A stretch of DNA of 58,342 nt from Thiothrix sp. Lineage in GTDB: Bacteria > Pseudomonadota > Gammaproteobacteria > Thiotrichales > Thiotrichaceae. Location: the NCBI GenBank assembly GCA_020442915.1, contig JAGRJD010000068.1:1-58342 (forward strand), read 5' to 3'. Within the stretch, counting starts at the first letter, position 1. Every line of letters starts with the position of its first letter. Below, one piece after another: positions 1 to 7,772 of the stretch. The notes beneath the pieces were generated by a model that saw only the letters and a program-made list of their open reading frames with translations, ran no database searches and was not told the DNA's origin. Made by a program: the position numbers and the translations under genes.

Positions 1-343
1 CGACATTGATGACCGGAATGCCTTCAGCACGGGCAAGACGAGTTGGCACAGCAGCGGCGGCGGCACCGGCAGGGATATAGATGAAGGCATCGATGCCTTG
101 GGTCATCATGTCCTGTACCTGACTGACCTGGGTGGCAGTATCATTTTTCGCATCCACCACGATCAGGTCGATACCCTTCTCCTTGGTGTAGTTTTCAACA
201 CCCAGCTTGATCTGGTTGAAGAAGTCCGCCTGGAGATTCGGCATTGCCAGGCCGATTTTCTTGACCTCGGCGGCCAGGGCCGGTGTGGTGGCAGACAGGG
301 TGGCAATCGCGGCAGCAGCAGCGACTTTGATCTTGATGTTCAT
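1..343 (-). CDS. Sugar ABC transporter periplasmic substrate-binding protein (partial)
   Basis: This is the N-terminal part of a periplasmic-binding protein of the RbsB type; the gene runs off the left edge. Translating the minus strand from ATG at 343 gives a signal peptide (lysines, then an Ala-rich core ending ALAAE), followed by KKIGLAMPNLQADFFNQI and then VVDAKNDTATQVSQVQDM, the pattern of pentose/hexose-binding proteins that capture a sugar for an ABC importer. A GAGG ribosome site lies just upstream. It follows the permease gene on the same strand after about 118 bp, so both are probably one transcript. The ATPase subunit is not in the window and may lie further left. The ligand cannot be told from this fragment. 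Confidence 0.9.
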   Translation of the reverse strand, partial: MNIKIKVAAAAAIATLSATTPALAAEVKKIGLAMPNLQADFFNQIKLGVENYTKEKGIDLIVVDAKNDTATQVSQVQDMMTQGIDAFIYIPAGAAAAAVPTRLARAEGIPVINV

Positions 344-461
344 GGGGTTTTCCTCACTCAATAAAACAAATGGCATGGCCGTTGGCAATCTTTCACGCAT
401 CCGGGCCATGGTATCCGGGTGCAGACACGGAATGCGGTGTTTACCGCCTCCGTGGGGCTGT

Positions 462-1442
462 TCAGTTTTTGCGGTGCTTGAAGGTTTCAGCCGCAACGGC
501 CAGTACAATGACCAGGCCAATGATTACCGCCTGCAGGAACGGTGAAACATTCAGCAGATTCAATCCATTACGCAGTACGCCAATGATCAGCACGCCGATG
601 ATGGTGCCGCCAATGCCGCCTGTTCCGCCGGACAGGCTGGTGCCGCCGATGACCACCGCTGCGATGGCATCCAGCTCATAGGCAACACCGGAACTGGGCT
701 GAACCGAGTCCAGCCGTGCAGCCAGCAGGATACCGGCCAGACCGGAGAGCAGGGCACAGCCGGTATAGACCAGAATGGTGGTGCGCTTGACGTTGATACC
801 GGCCAGGCGGGCCACTTCCGGGTTGCCGCCGACAGCGTAAAGCACACGGCCACCGGCACGGTAGCGCTGGAACAGAATGGCAACCACGAACACAATCAGC
901 ATGACCGCCACCGTCAGGGTCAGGAAGCCGCCATAGCGGATGATCGCGCTCATGTTGAACCAGGCCGGAAAGCCGATGATCTGCGAGCCGTCAGTGATCA
1001 TGTTGGCAAGGCCCCGGGCAATGGACATCATGGCGAGGGTTGCGATAAAGGCCGGTACCCTGAACTCGGTGATCAGCAAGCCCGAAAGCGCACCGGCAAG
1101 GCCCGCAACCAGCAGTGCACCGACAATCGCAATAATCATGGGCATTCCAGCCTCGACATTGAGATAGCCCAGGACCATCATGGCCAGTGCCATGACCGAG
1201 CCGACAGAAAGGTCAATCCCGCCGATCAAGATGACGAAGGTCATACCCACTGCCATGATTCCCAGCACGGTAATCTGGTCAAGAATGTTCAGAAAATTCC
1301 GGAATGAAAGAAACGAGTCTGTTGTGATCGTAAGAAACACACAGAGCAGCAACAATCCGATCAGCGGTCCGGTCGCGCCGCTGAATGAAAAGGCTTCTCG
1401 CAGGGATGTTCTCTCCTGACGCAATGTTTGTGTCACCGCCAT
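462..1442 (-). CDS. RbsC-like sugar ABC transporter permease
   Basis: A 326-residue inner-membrane permease of the ribose/xylose/autoinducer-2 family (BPD_transp_2). It is strongly hydrophobic with about eight to ten membrane segments. The stretch GGIDLSVGSVMALAMM, near residue 75, is the family signature, and GGTSLSGGTGGIGGTIIG near residue 265 is the usual second conserved loop. It would form the channel for the sugar caught by the binding protein encoded just downstream on the same strand. The start has a GGAGG-type site (reverse strand, about 1444-1453). It is transcribed divergently from the transketolase/kinase genes, which points to shared regulation from the intergenic region. The substrate is not determined by the sequence. 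Confidence 0.93.
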   Translation of the reverse strand: MAVTQTLRQERTSLREAFSFSGATGPLIGLLLLCVFLTITTDSFLSFRNFLNILDQITVLGIMAVGMTFVILIGGIDLSVGSVMALAMMVLGYLNVEAGMPMIIAIVGALLVAGLAGALSGLLITEFRVPAFIATLAMMSIARGLANMITDGSQIIGFPAWFNMSAIIRYGGFLTLTVAVMLIVFVVAILFQRYRAGGRVLYAVGGNPEVARLAGINVKRTTILVYTGCALLSGLAGILLAARLDSVQPSSGVAYELDAIAAVVIGGTSLSGGTGGIGGTIIGVLIIGVLRNGLNLLNVSPFLQAVIIGLVIVLAVAAETFKHRKN

Positions 1443-1678
1443 TTTCTCCTCCTCAGGATTGAATATTTATTCACACATGATTTAAAATCATATTCGAATA
1501 CTTTTCTACTGTCAACCACTCTGCAAAACCCTAATACTGTAAATTAGCAATTAACTGATAAATTTAAATATTTTCCATATTTGGACTATCAACTGGCTGG
1601 AAGCAGAGGGCCTGTCATTGACAAAACTTCCCTAAAAGACTAATAATTCTTATGTGAATAATTATTCTGGTGGAGAAT
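1443..1678. promoter_or_regulatory. Divergent regulatory region with paired operator-like palindromes
   Basis: An AT-rich gap of 236 bp between the permease (minus) and the transketolase (plus). It holds two near-identical palindromes of form TGAATA-N2-TATTC(A/T) at 1460-1473 and 1655-1668, each beside one of the two divergent starts. Between them lie a perfect 15-mer dyad ATGATTTAAAATCAT (1477-1491) and TATTCGAATA (1491-1500), which reuses the same half-sites. This is what a dimeric repressor or activator controlling both operons would leave. The SorC-type regulator encoded at 5058 is the obvious candidate, by inference. No clear consensus -35/-10 pair stands out. Confidence 0.6.
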
Positions 1679-2500
1679 ATGGAGCCTAACGACCTTCGAC
1701 AGATAGCCAACCGCATCAGACGCCGCGACCTTCAGGCCGTGTTTGAAGCCGGGGCAGGCCATATTGGTGGGGAGATGTCAGTCACTGACTTGCTGACCGC
1801 GCTTTACTTTCATGTCCTGAATGTGAATCCGGACAAACCGCTGGACCCGGATCGGGACCGCCTGATCCTGAGCAAGGGGCATGCAGCACTGGCCCTGTAT
1901 GTCACGCTGGCGGAAAAGGGTTTTATTCCCAAAGCCGAAATCAGTACCTTCCTGCAACCCCATGCACGCCTTAACGGCCACCCGAACCGGACCAAAGTGC
2001 CGGGTGTGGAAACCAATACCGGTCCGCTGGGACACGGGTTGCCGGTTGCTGTCGGTATGGCGCAGGCAGCCAAGCTGAATCGTGCCGGCTGGCGTACTTT
2101 CGTCATTACCGGTGACGGTGAAATGCAGGAGGGCAGTAACTGGGAGGCAATCATGGCAGCAGCCCAGTTCCGGCTTGACAACCTCACCCTGATTATCGAC
2201 CACAACCGTCTGCAACAGGGAGCCAGACTGGCTGATACCAACAACCTGATGCCGCTTGCGCCCAAGCTGGCGGCCTTTGGCTGGGCCGTTGAGGAAATCG
2301 ACGGTCATGATATGGTGCAGATCTGCAAGGCGCTGGCACCGGAAGCCGTGACACCGGGACGCCCCCGCTGCGTGGTTGCACACACCAACAAAGGCCGGGG
2401 AATTTCCTTCATGCAGGACAATGTTGCATGGCACCACAAGGTTCCCGATGAAACACAATATCGGCAGGCACTGGCCGAACTGGAGGAGGCTGCTGTATGA
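1679..2500 (+). CDS. Transketolase N-terminal subunit (split transketolase, thiamine-diphosphate domain)
   Basis: A 273-residue protein matching the first third of transketolase. Visible motifs are AGHIGGEMSVTDLLTALYF at the start, LSKGHAALALY, GPLGHGLPVAVGMA, and the thiamine-diphosphate motif GDGEMQEGSNWEA followed by IIDHNRLQ. Full transketolases are about 650 residues; here the enzyme is split, with the rest encoded by the next gene, which overlaps by 4 bp. The start is taken at ATG 1679 because GGTGGAG sits just before it; an in-frame GTG at 1670 overlaps that site. Split transketolases of this kind often act on unusual ketose phosphates, for example apulose 4-phosphate (AptAB), rather than in the central pentose pathway. 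That specificity is only a suggestion here. Confidence 0.9.
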   Translation: MEPNDLRQIANRIRRRDLQAVFEAGAGHIGGEMSVTDLLTALYFHVLNVNPDKPLDPDRDRLILSKGHAALALYVTLAEKGFIPKAEISTFLQPHARLNGHPNRTKVPGVETNTGPLGHGLPVAVGMAQAAKLNRAGWRTFVITGDGEMQEGSNWEAIMAAAQFRLDNLTLIIDHNRLQQGARLADTNNLMPLAPKLAAFGWAVEEIDGHDMVQICKALAPEAVTPGRPRCVVAHTNKGRGISFMQDNVAWHHKVPDETQYRQALAELEEAAV

Positions 2501-3453
2501 AATCATCGGTTAATCTTTCCGCCCTGCATGACTGCCGGGATGCATTCACCCAAACACTGGAGGCACTGGCGGCACAGGATGAACGTGTTGTGGCCGTGTG
2601 CAATGACTCGGTCGGCTCCAGCAAGCTGGGCGGATTCCGGGACAAATGGCCGGAGCGACTCATCAATGTTGGCATTGCCGAACAGAACATGGTCGGTGTG
2701 GGGGCCGGGCTGGCCAATGGCGGCAAGCTGCCGTTTGTCTGTGGAGCCTCCTGTTTCCTGACCGGGCGGGCGCTGGAGCAGATCAAGGCCGATATCGCCT
2801 ATTCCGACGCCAATGTCAAACTCTGCGGTATCAGCTCGGGTATGGCCTATGGCGAGCTGGGGCCGACCCATCATTCCACGGAAGATTTTGCCTGGCTGCG
2901 GGCCATCCCGAATATCACCATTATTGCACCGTGTGACCGGATTGAAACAGCGGCCGCCGTGAAGTTTGCCGCCGCCCATACCGGCCCGGTCTTTCTGCGC
3001 CTCAGCCGGGTCGGTGTGCCTGACCTGCTCCCGGAAAATCACGTCTTTGAGCCGGGTCGTGCCAACAGCCTGCGGGACGGTTCAGACCTTACCCTGATTG
3101 CCAATGGGGTACTCAGCCACCGGGCGCTGCTGGCGGCGGAGCGGCTGGCAGAGCAGGGCATTGCTGCACGGGTATTGAATATGGCTACGGTCAGGCCGAT
3201 CGATACGGATGCCATTATCCAGGCTGCCCGGGAAACCGGTGCCATCCTGACCTGTGAGGAGCATACCATCCATGGCGGGCTGGGCAGTGCCGTGGCGGAA
3301 GTGGTGGTGGATAACCATCCGGTGCCGATGACGCGTCTGGGGGTTCCCGGTATCTTCCCGCCGACCGGCTCGGCCAACTTCCTGCTGGATGAGTTCGGCA
3401 TGTCGCCGGAGGGAATCGCCGCCAGTGCTGCCGAGCTGATAAAACGCAAGTAA
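2497..3453 (+). CDS. Transketolase C-terminal subunit (pyrimidine-binding and C-terminal domains)
   Basis: A 318-residue partner of the preceding subunit. It carries the transketolase pyrimidine-binding domain, with INVGIAEQNMVGVGAGLA containing the catalytic Glu that activates thiamine diphosphate. GPTHHSTEDFAWLRAIPN and FLRLSR follow, then the C-terminal transketolase domain with CEEHTIHGGLGSAVAEV. The ATGA overlap with the upstream stop implies translational coupling and equal amounts, as expected of a heteromeric enzyme. It is followed after 26 bp by the FGGY kinase, so the product of that kinase is likely its substrate. Family assignment is firm; the sugar is unknown. Confidence 0.91.
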   Translation: MKSSVNLSALHDCRDAFTQTLEALAAQDERVVAVCNDSVGSSKLGGFRDKWPERLINVGIAEQNMVGVGAGLANGGKLPFVCGASCFLTGRALEQIKADIAYSDANVKLCGISSGMAYGELGPTHHSTEDFAWLRAIPNITIIAPCDRIETAAAVKFAAAHTGPVFLRLSRVGVPDLLPENHVFEPGRANSLRDGSDLTLIANGVLSHRALLAAERLAEQGIAARVLNMATVRPIDTDAIIQAARETGAILTCEEHTIHGGLGSAVAEVVVDNHPVPMTRLGVPGIFPPTGSANFLLDEFGMSPEGIAASAAELIKRK

Positions 3454-3479
3454 GGGCAAGACTTAGGGAGGAAATCGGA

Positions 3480-4949
3480 ATGCAAGATGCAATTCTGGCA
3501 GTGGATCAGGGAACCACCAACAGCAAGGCCATTCTGGTCGCGGCAGATGGTTCAATCCTGGCGCAGGGCGCTGCGGCGGTCACAACTGCTTACCCGCGTC
3601 CGGGTTGGGTGGAGCAGGATGCGCTCCAGCTATGGGACAGCATTCTGGCGGCGATCCGGGCCTGTCTTGACAGCGGGCCTGCAGTGACCATTACTGCGCT
3701 GGGTATTTCCAACCAGCGTGAGTCGATATTGGTCTGGAACCGTCATACCGGGGAACCGCTGGGGCCGGTTGTGACCTGGCAGTGCCGACGCACGGCAGCT
3801 GCCTGTGAAGCCTTGAAGGCTGCGGGTCATGAAGCGCGGGTGGTGGCCCTGACCGGTTTGCCGCTCGACCCGCTGTTTCCGGCCACCAAGATTGCCTGGC
3901 TGCTGGAACAGCATGTTCAGGGACTGGCAGCGGAGGATATCTGTATCGGGACCGTGGATGCCTGGCTGATCTGGAATTTCTCCGGCGGGCGGGTACATGC
4001 CTGTGATGCCTCCAATGCTGCCCGGACCCAGTTGTACAACCTGTCATCCGCCTGCTGGGATGATGAACTGTGCAAACTGTTCGGTGTGCCCAAAGCGGCT
4101 CTGCCCCAGGTGCAGGATTCTTCATCGCTGTTCTGCCAGACCCGGAATGTGGCCGGGGTGCCGGATGGCATTCCGGTGGCTGCTGCAATCGGGGATTCCC
4201 ATGCCGCCCTGTTCGGGCATGGTGCGTTTCAGACCGGTGACGGCAAGATCACCTTTGGTACCGGTTCCTCGGTGATGACTACCATTCCCGATTTCATGGT
4301 ACCACCGCCAGGTATTACCACCACCATTGCCTGGTCTCTGCAGGGCAAGGCGACCTATGCGTTTGAAGGCAATATTCTGGTCAGTGCCTCCATTCTGCCC
4401 TGGACCGCAACGCTGCTGGGTCTTGAGAGTGTTGATGCCCTGCTGGCACTGGCCGGGCAGGTACCGGATACCGAGGGTGTGGTACTGGTGCCGGCGCATG
4501 TCGGGCTGGGATCGCCGCACTGGAATGCACAGGCACGCGGCCTGATCTGCGGCCTGTCATTTGCCGCCGGACCGGCACAGGTGGCCCGCGCTGCTGCCGA
4601 AAGCATGGCATTTCAGGTTTATGACGTGTTCCGGATTGTTGCGGACAACACCGGCAGCGGTATCGGGCAGTTGTTTATTGATGGCGGCCCCAGTCGCAAC
4701 CCGTTTCTGATGAACAGGGTTGCAGGGTATCTGGATCATCCGCTGATCAGCTGCCCGAGTACGGAGGCCTCTGCGCGGGGTGCGGCGTATCTGGCGGGTC
4801 TGGCGACCGGGGTGTGGGCGGACCTGAAGACAGTCGCCGGGCTGGAGGTGCATGGCGAGGTGCTCAGACCAACCATGGACAGGGCCGGACGCGAGCAGGC
4901 GCTTGCGCTTTGGCATGATGCCGTGGCACGGACCATGCTGGCGACCTGA
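3480..4949 (+). CDS. FGGY-family carbohydrate kinase
   Basis: A 489-residue kinase of the FGGY family (xylulokinase, glycerol kinase, apulose kinase and relatives). The N-terminal domain opens with ILAVDQGTTNSKAILV, the phosphate-1 motif, and continues with GWVEQDA and GISNQRES. VTWQCRRT and IGTVDAWLIWNFSGG are typical of FGGY_N. The C-terminal domain has ITFGTGSSVMTT and IDGGPSRNPFLMNRVAGYL, the ATP-binding adenosine motif. Length is normal. A GGAGG site precedes ATG 3480. It would phosphorylate a ketose or polyol for the split transketolase encoded just upstream. Glycerol or xylulose specificity cannot be assumed; the pairing with a split transketolase recalls the apulose kinase AplK/AptAB arrangement. 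Confidence 0.92.
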   Translation: MQDAILAVDQGTTNSKAILVAADGSILAQGAAAVTTAYPRPGWVEQDALQLWDSILAAIRACLDSGPAVTITALGISNQRESILVWNRHTGEPLGPVVTWQCRRTAAACEALKAAGHEARVVALTGLPLDPLFPATKIAWLLEQHVQGLAAEDICIGTVDAWLIWNFSGGRVHACDASNAARTQLYNLSSACWDDELCKLFGVPKAALPQVQDSSSLFCQTRNVAGVPDGIPVAAAIGDSHAALFGHGAFQTGDGKITFGTGSSVMTTIPDFMVPPPGITTTIAWSLQGKATYAFEGNILVSASILPWTATLLGLESVDALLALAGQVPDTEGVVLVPAHVGLGSPHWNAQARGLICGLSFAAGPAQVARAAAESMAFQVYDVFRIVADNTGSGIGQLFIDGGPSRNPFLMNRVAGYLDHPLISCPSTEASARGAAYLAGLATGVWADLKTVAGLEVHGEVLRPTMDRAGREQALALWHDAVARTMLAT

Positions 4950-4975
4950 TTCTGCTTTCCGCCTTGAGTTCAGGG

Positions 4976-4988
4976 ACTGTTAAACAGT
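4976..4988. promoter_or_regulatory. Short inverted repeat ACTGTT-A-AACAGT upstream of the regulator gene
   Basis: A perfect 6-bp inverted repeat around one central base, about 70 bp before the SorC-type regulator start and just after the kinase gene. It is followed by a T-rich run, so it could be an operator for autoregulation or a weak terminator stem. The 6-bp stem with a one-base centre could not fold as RNA hairpin, which favours a DNA-binding site. It does not match the TGAATA/TATTCA palindromes upstream; only a half-site TATTCA occurs at 5037-5042. Confidence 0.35.
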
Positions 4989-5057
4989 TGTTTTGATTTG
5001 CCCGATGTTGAGATGATACAGATGCATAAAACCTGATATTCATGATGAGAGAAACTT

Positions 5058-6047
5058 GTGTCCCGATTGAATGAACTCCGGATGATTGCGCGCATTGCGC
5101 AGATGTACCATGTTGAGGGGCGGCGGCAGTCAGAAATTGCCCGCCACCTGCACCTGTCCCAGGCGACGGTCTCGCGCCTGTTGAAAAAGGCACTGGAAGA
5201 GGAGATTGTCCGTACCACGATTATTGCCCCGTCCGGCACTTATGGTGAGCTTGAAACCGCGTTGCGTGAACGTTTCAGGCTGGCAGAAGCCATTGTGGTG
5301 GAGTGCTCCGAAGACCGGGACGGGCCGGTGATGGCGCGCATCGGTGAGGCAGCTGCCCATTTTATGGAAACGACGCTGCAGAGTGACGAGATTATCGGTG
5401 TGTCTAGCTGGAGTGAAACCATTCTGCGCATGGTGGACAACATCCATCCCCTGAAGACCTGCAAAGCCAAATATGTGGTGCAGACGCTGGGCGGTATGGG
5501 TAATCCCGCCGTGCAGATTCATGCCACCCAGCTGACGGCAAAATTGGCCAAGCTGACCGGGGCCGAACCGCGCCTGTTGACCTCCCAGGGGGTGGCACAA
5601 TCACGGGAGGCCAAGCTGGTGATTCTGGGAGACCCCTATGTGCGTGAAACCATGGAGCTGTTTGGCCGGATTTCACTGGCCATTATCGGTATCGGGGCTG
5701 TGGAGCCGTCATCCATGCTGGCCCGCAGCGGCAATGTGTTTTCAGCCAATGAGTTGGCGGATCTGGCGGAGGCCGGAGCAGTGGGTGACATGAGCCTGCG
5801 CTTTTTTGATCACAATGGCCGGACCATCAGGACACCACTGGATGAACGGGTCATCGGGATTTCCCTGGAGGAGCTGTCACGGGTGGAGCGTGTGGTCGGG
5901 CTTGCGGGTGGTGAGAGCAAGACGGAGGCTATTGTCGGGGCCTTGCATACCGGTATTCTGGATGTATTGATTACGGATAAATTTACGGCAAAACGTCTGC
6001 TGGCTGTTGCGTCGGCAGCACCAGCGCCGGAGGAGATAAAACCATGA
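5058..6047 (+). CDS. SorC/DeoR-type sugar-binding transcriptional regulator
   Basis: A 329-residue regulator. Residues about 13-55 form a helix-turn-helix of the SorC type (MYHVEGRRQSEIARHLHLSQ, then ATVSRLLKKA). The rest is the sugar-binding domain of that family, related to phosphosugar isomerases, with IGVSSWSETIL and the conserved end ERVVGLAGGESKTEAIVGAL. Such proteins are tetrameric and respond to a phosphorylated sugar made by their own pathway. GTG at 5058 is the start; it is supported by the full HTH rather than a strong ribosome site. It lies between the kinase and the SDR (4-bp overlap with the latter), so it most likely controls this cassette and the divergent transporter. Effector unknown. 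Confidence 0.92.
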   Translation: MSRLNELRMIARIAQMYHVEGRRQSEIARHLHLSQATVSRLLKKALEEEIVRTTIIAPSGTYGELETALRERFRLAEAIVVECSEDRDGPVMARIGEAAAHFMETTLQSDEIIGVSSWSETILRMVDNIHPLKTCKAKYVVQTLGGMGNPAVQIHATQLTAKLAKLTGAEPRLLTSQGVAQSREAKLVILGDPYVRETMELFGRISLAIIGIGAVEPSSMLARSGNVFSANELADLAEAGAVGDMSLRFFDHNGRTIRTPLDERVIGISLEELSRVERVVGLAGGESKTEAIVGALHTGILDVLITDKFTAKRLLAVASAAPAPEEIKP

Positions 6048-6826
6048 AACGGTTTGAAGGGAAAACGGTTGTCATTACCGGTGGCAACAAGGGTATCGGT
6101 CTGGCGATGGCGGAACGCTTCAGTGCCGAGGGGGCCAGGCTGGTTCTGGCCTCGGTGGAGGCGCAGGTGGAAGCAGCAGCTGACGCCCTGAAAAGTACGG
6201 GTGCACAAGTACTGGCGGTTTTGTGTGACGTGACTGACCCGGTGGCGGTCAGGCGGCTTTATGAAACAGCGGATGCAACGTTCGGCTCTGTGGATGTATC
6301 GGTGCAGAATGCCGGTATCATCACCATTGCCAAAGTGGAGGACCTGACCGAGCAAGAGTGGGATGCGACCTTGAGTGTCAATACCAAGGGCGTATTTCTA
6401 TGCTGTCAGGAAGCCATCCGGCAGATGCGCAAATCCGGACGGGGAGGGCGGCTGATCAATATGGCATCGGGACAGGCCCGTGACGGTTTCATTTATACAC
6501 CGCATTATGCGGCCTCGAAATTCGGAGTCATAGGGCTGACCCAGAGTCTGGCCAAGGAATTGGCACAGGAAAACATCACGGTCAATGCCATCTGCCCGGG
6601 GATTATCAAGACCGACATGTGGGATTACAACGACCGGGTCTGGGGCCGGATGCTGGGTGATTACGGCCCTAGCGAACTGATGGCCAGTTGGGTACAGAAC
6701 ATTCCCATGAAACGGGCCGGTACCGGTCAGGATGTTGCTGGTCTGGCTGCTTTTCTGGCCAGTGAAGATGCCGATTACATCACCGGTCAGACCATTAATG
6801 TGGATGGTGGCCTGATCATGTCCTGA
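6044..6826 (+). CDS. Short-chain dehydrogenase/reductase (SDR), probable sugar or polyol dehydrogenase
   Basis: A 260-residue classical SDR. It has the NAD(P)-binding TGGNKGIG motif near residue 13 and NAG at about residue 90. The catalytic residues are Ser in MASGQARDG with Tyr and Lys in YAASK (about residues 155-159). The PG...T motif and the usual C-terminal ITGQTINVDGG complete the family pattern. An acidic position at the end of strand 2 is not obvious, so cofactor choice is open. It overlaps the regulator gene by 4 bp and closes the operon. In this setting it probably oxidises an imported polyol to the ketose that the FGGY kinase phosphorylates, which is inference from context. Confidence 0.9.
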   Translation: MKRFEGKTVVITGGNKGIGLAMAERFSAEGARLVLASVEAQVEAAADALKSTGAQVLAVLCDVTDPVAVRRLYETADATFGSVDVSVQNAGIITIAKVEDLTEQEWDATLSVNTKGVFLCCQEAIRQMRKSGRGGRLINMASGQARDGFIYTPHYAASKFGVIGLTQSLAKELAQENITVNAICPGIIKTDMWDYNDRVWGRMLGDYGPSELMASWVQNIPMKRAGTGQDVAGLAAFLASEDADYITGQTINVDGGLIMS

Positions 6827-6921
6827 GAGGGGTTGCCCCCTGCTCTTTTCCGTTTCAGCGTCCATTCTGTTCCCCTGCCGCATGATGACCCTGATTATTT
6901 CAGGCTTAAGGGGGCAGGAGC

Positions 6922-7617
6922 ATGGTTCCACACACACAACGGGGCATCATCCGGCATCCGGCACAGGTTTACGGGTACTCGGTGCGCGGAGCACCGCTGG
7001 AAGTTTACCTACCCGAAGGCAAAACCGAATGCCTGGTATTTGCCGGCATTCACGGCGAGGAAGCGGAAACCACCATCCTGCTGTCACGGGCATTGCGCAG
7101 CCGCAGACACACCTTGCAGCACTGTGCGGTGATACTGGCAGCCAACCCGGACGGGCTGGCGCTGGGGACACGGGCCAACGCCAATGGTGTGGACCTCAAC
7201 CGTAATTTTCCGGCCCGCAACTGGCGAGAGGGGCACGTTTGCCACCGCTGGAGTGAGGGATGCGCACAGGAGGTGGTGCTTTCTACCGGTAGTGCGCCGG
7301 CATCGGAACCGGAAACCCTGGCCCTGATGCAGCTGGTCGAACGGTTGAGCCCGGCATACCTTGTCGCCCTGCACGGGCCGCTGGCCTGCATTGACGACCC
7401 GCAAGGTTCCGCGCTGGGCTGCTGGCTGGCTGAGGCCAGCGGCCTGCCGCTGGTGGCTGACATCGGCTCTCCGACCCCCGGTTCTTTCGGCTCCTGGTGT
7501 CAGGATCAGGGCCGGGCTGTCATTACCTACGAGCTGCCACCCGATTCGGTCTGGGCTTTGCAGGCGGTGCACCTGCCGCTGCTGTCACGCCTGCTGGACT
7601 GGCGTTGGAGCGGATGA
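6922..7617 (+). CDS. mpaA: Murein peptide amidase A (M14-family carboxypeptidase-like)
   Basis: A 231-residue zinc peptidase. GIHGEEAET (His44, Glu47) gives two zinc ligands, and LVALHGP supplies the third. NANGVDLNRNFPARNW is the substrate-binding Arg/Asn motif of M14 enzymes, and Glu in VITYELPPDSVW is the catalytic base. The length and these motifs fit MpaA, which cuts the gamma-D-glutamyl-diaminopimelate bond of murein tripeptide in the cytoplasm during cell-wall recycling; no signal peptide is visible, in agreement. It stands alone between the sugar cassette and the next gene, with about 95 bp before it. I am fairly sure of the family and slightly less of the exact substrate. Confidence 0.85.
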   Translation: MVPHTQRGIIRHPAQVYGYSVRGAPLEVYLPEGKTECLVFAGIHGEEAETTILLSRALRSRRHTLQHCAVILAANPDGLALGTRANANGVDLNRNFPARNWREGHVCHRWSEGCAQEVVLSTGSAPASEPETLALMQLVERLSPAYLVALHGPLACIDDPQGSALGCWLAEASGLPLVADIGSPTPGSFGSWCQDQGRAVITYELPPDSVWALQAVHLPLLSRLLDWRWSG

Positions 7618-7772
7618 ATAGGGTTTGACTAATGCCATTTAATGGGGCATAACCACAACGGGTATCAAGGTGATTGACCCTTTTGACTCCTGGCCGCGAC
7701 TGAATCCCGGTATCGCGGTTTGATACAATTAGTTAAATCAGTTCAATTCAATCGAAATTTGGAGGCAGGAAT

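Noticed and set aside
1655..1668. CRP site (TGTGA...) before the transketolase gene
   Set aside because: Only the left half resembles TGTGA; the right half is ATTCT, and the dyad is better explained as TGAATA-N2-TATTCT.
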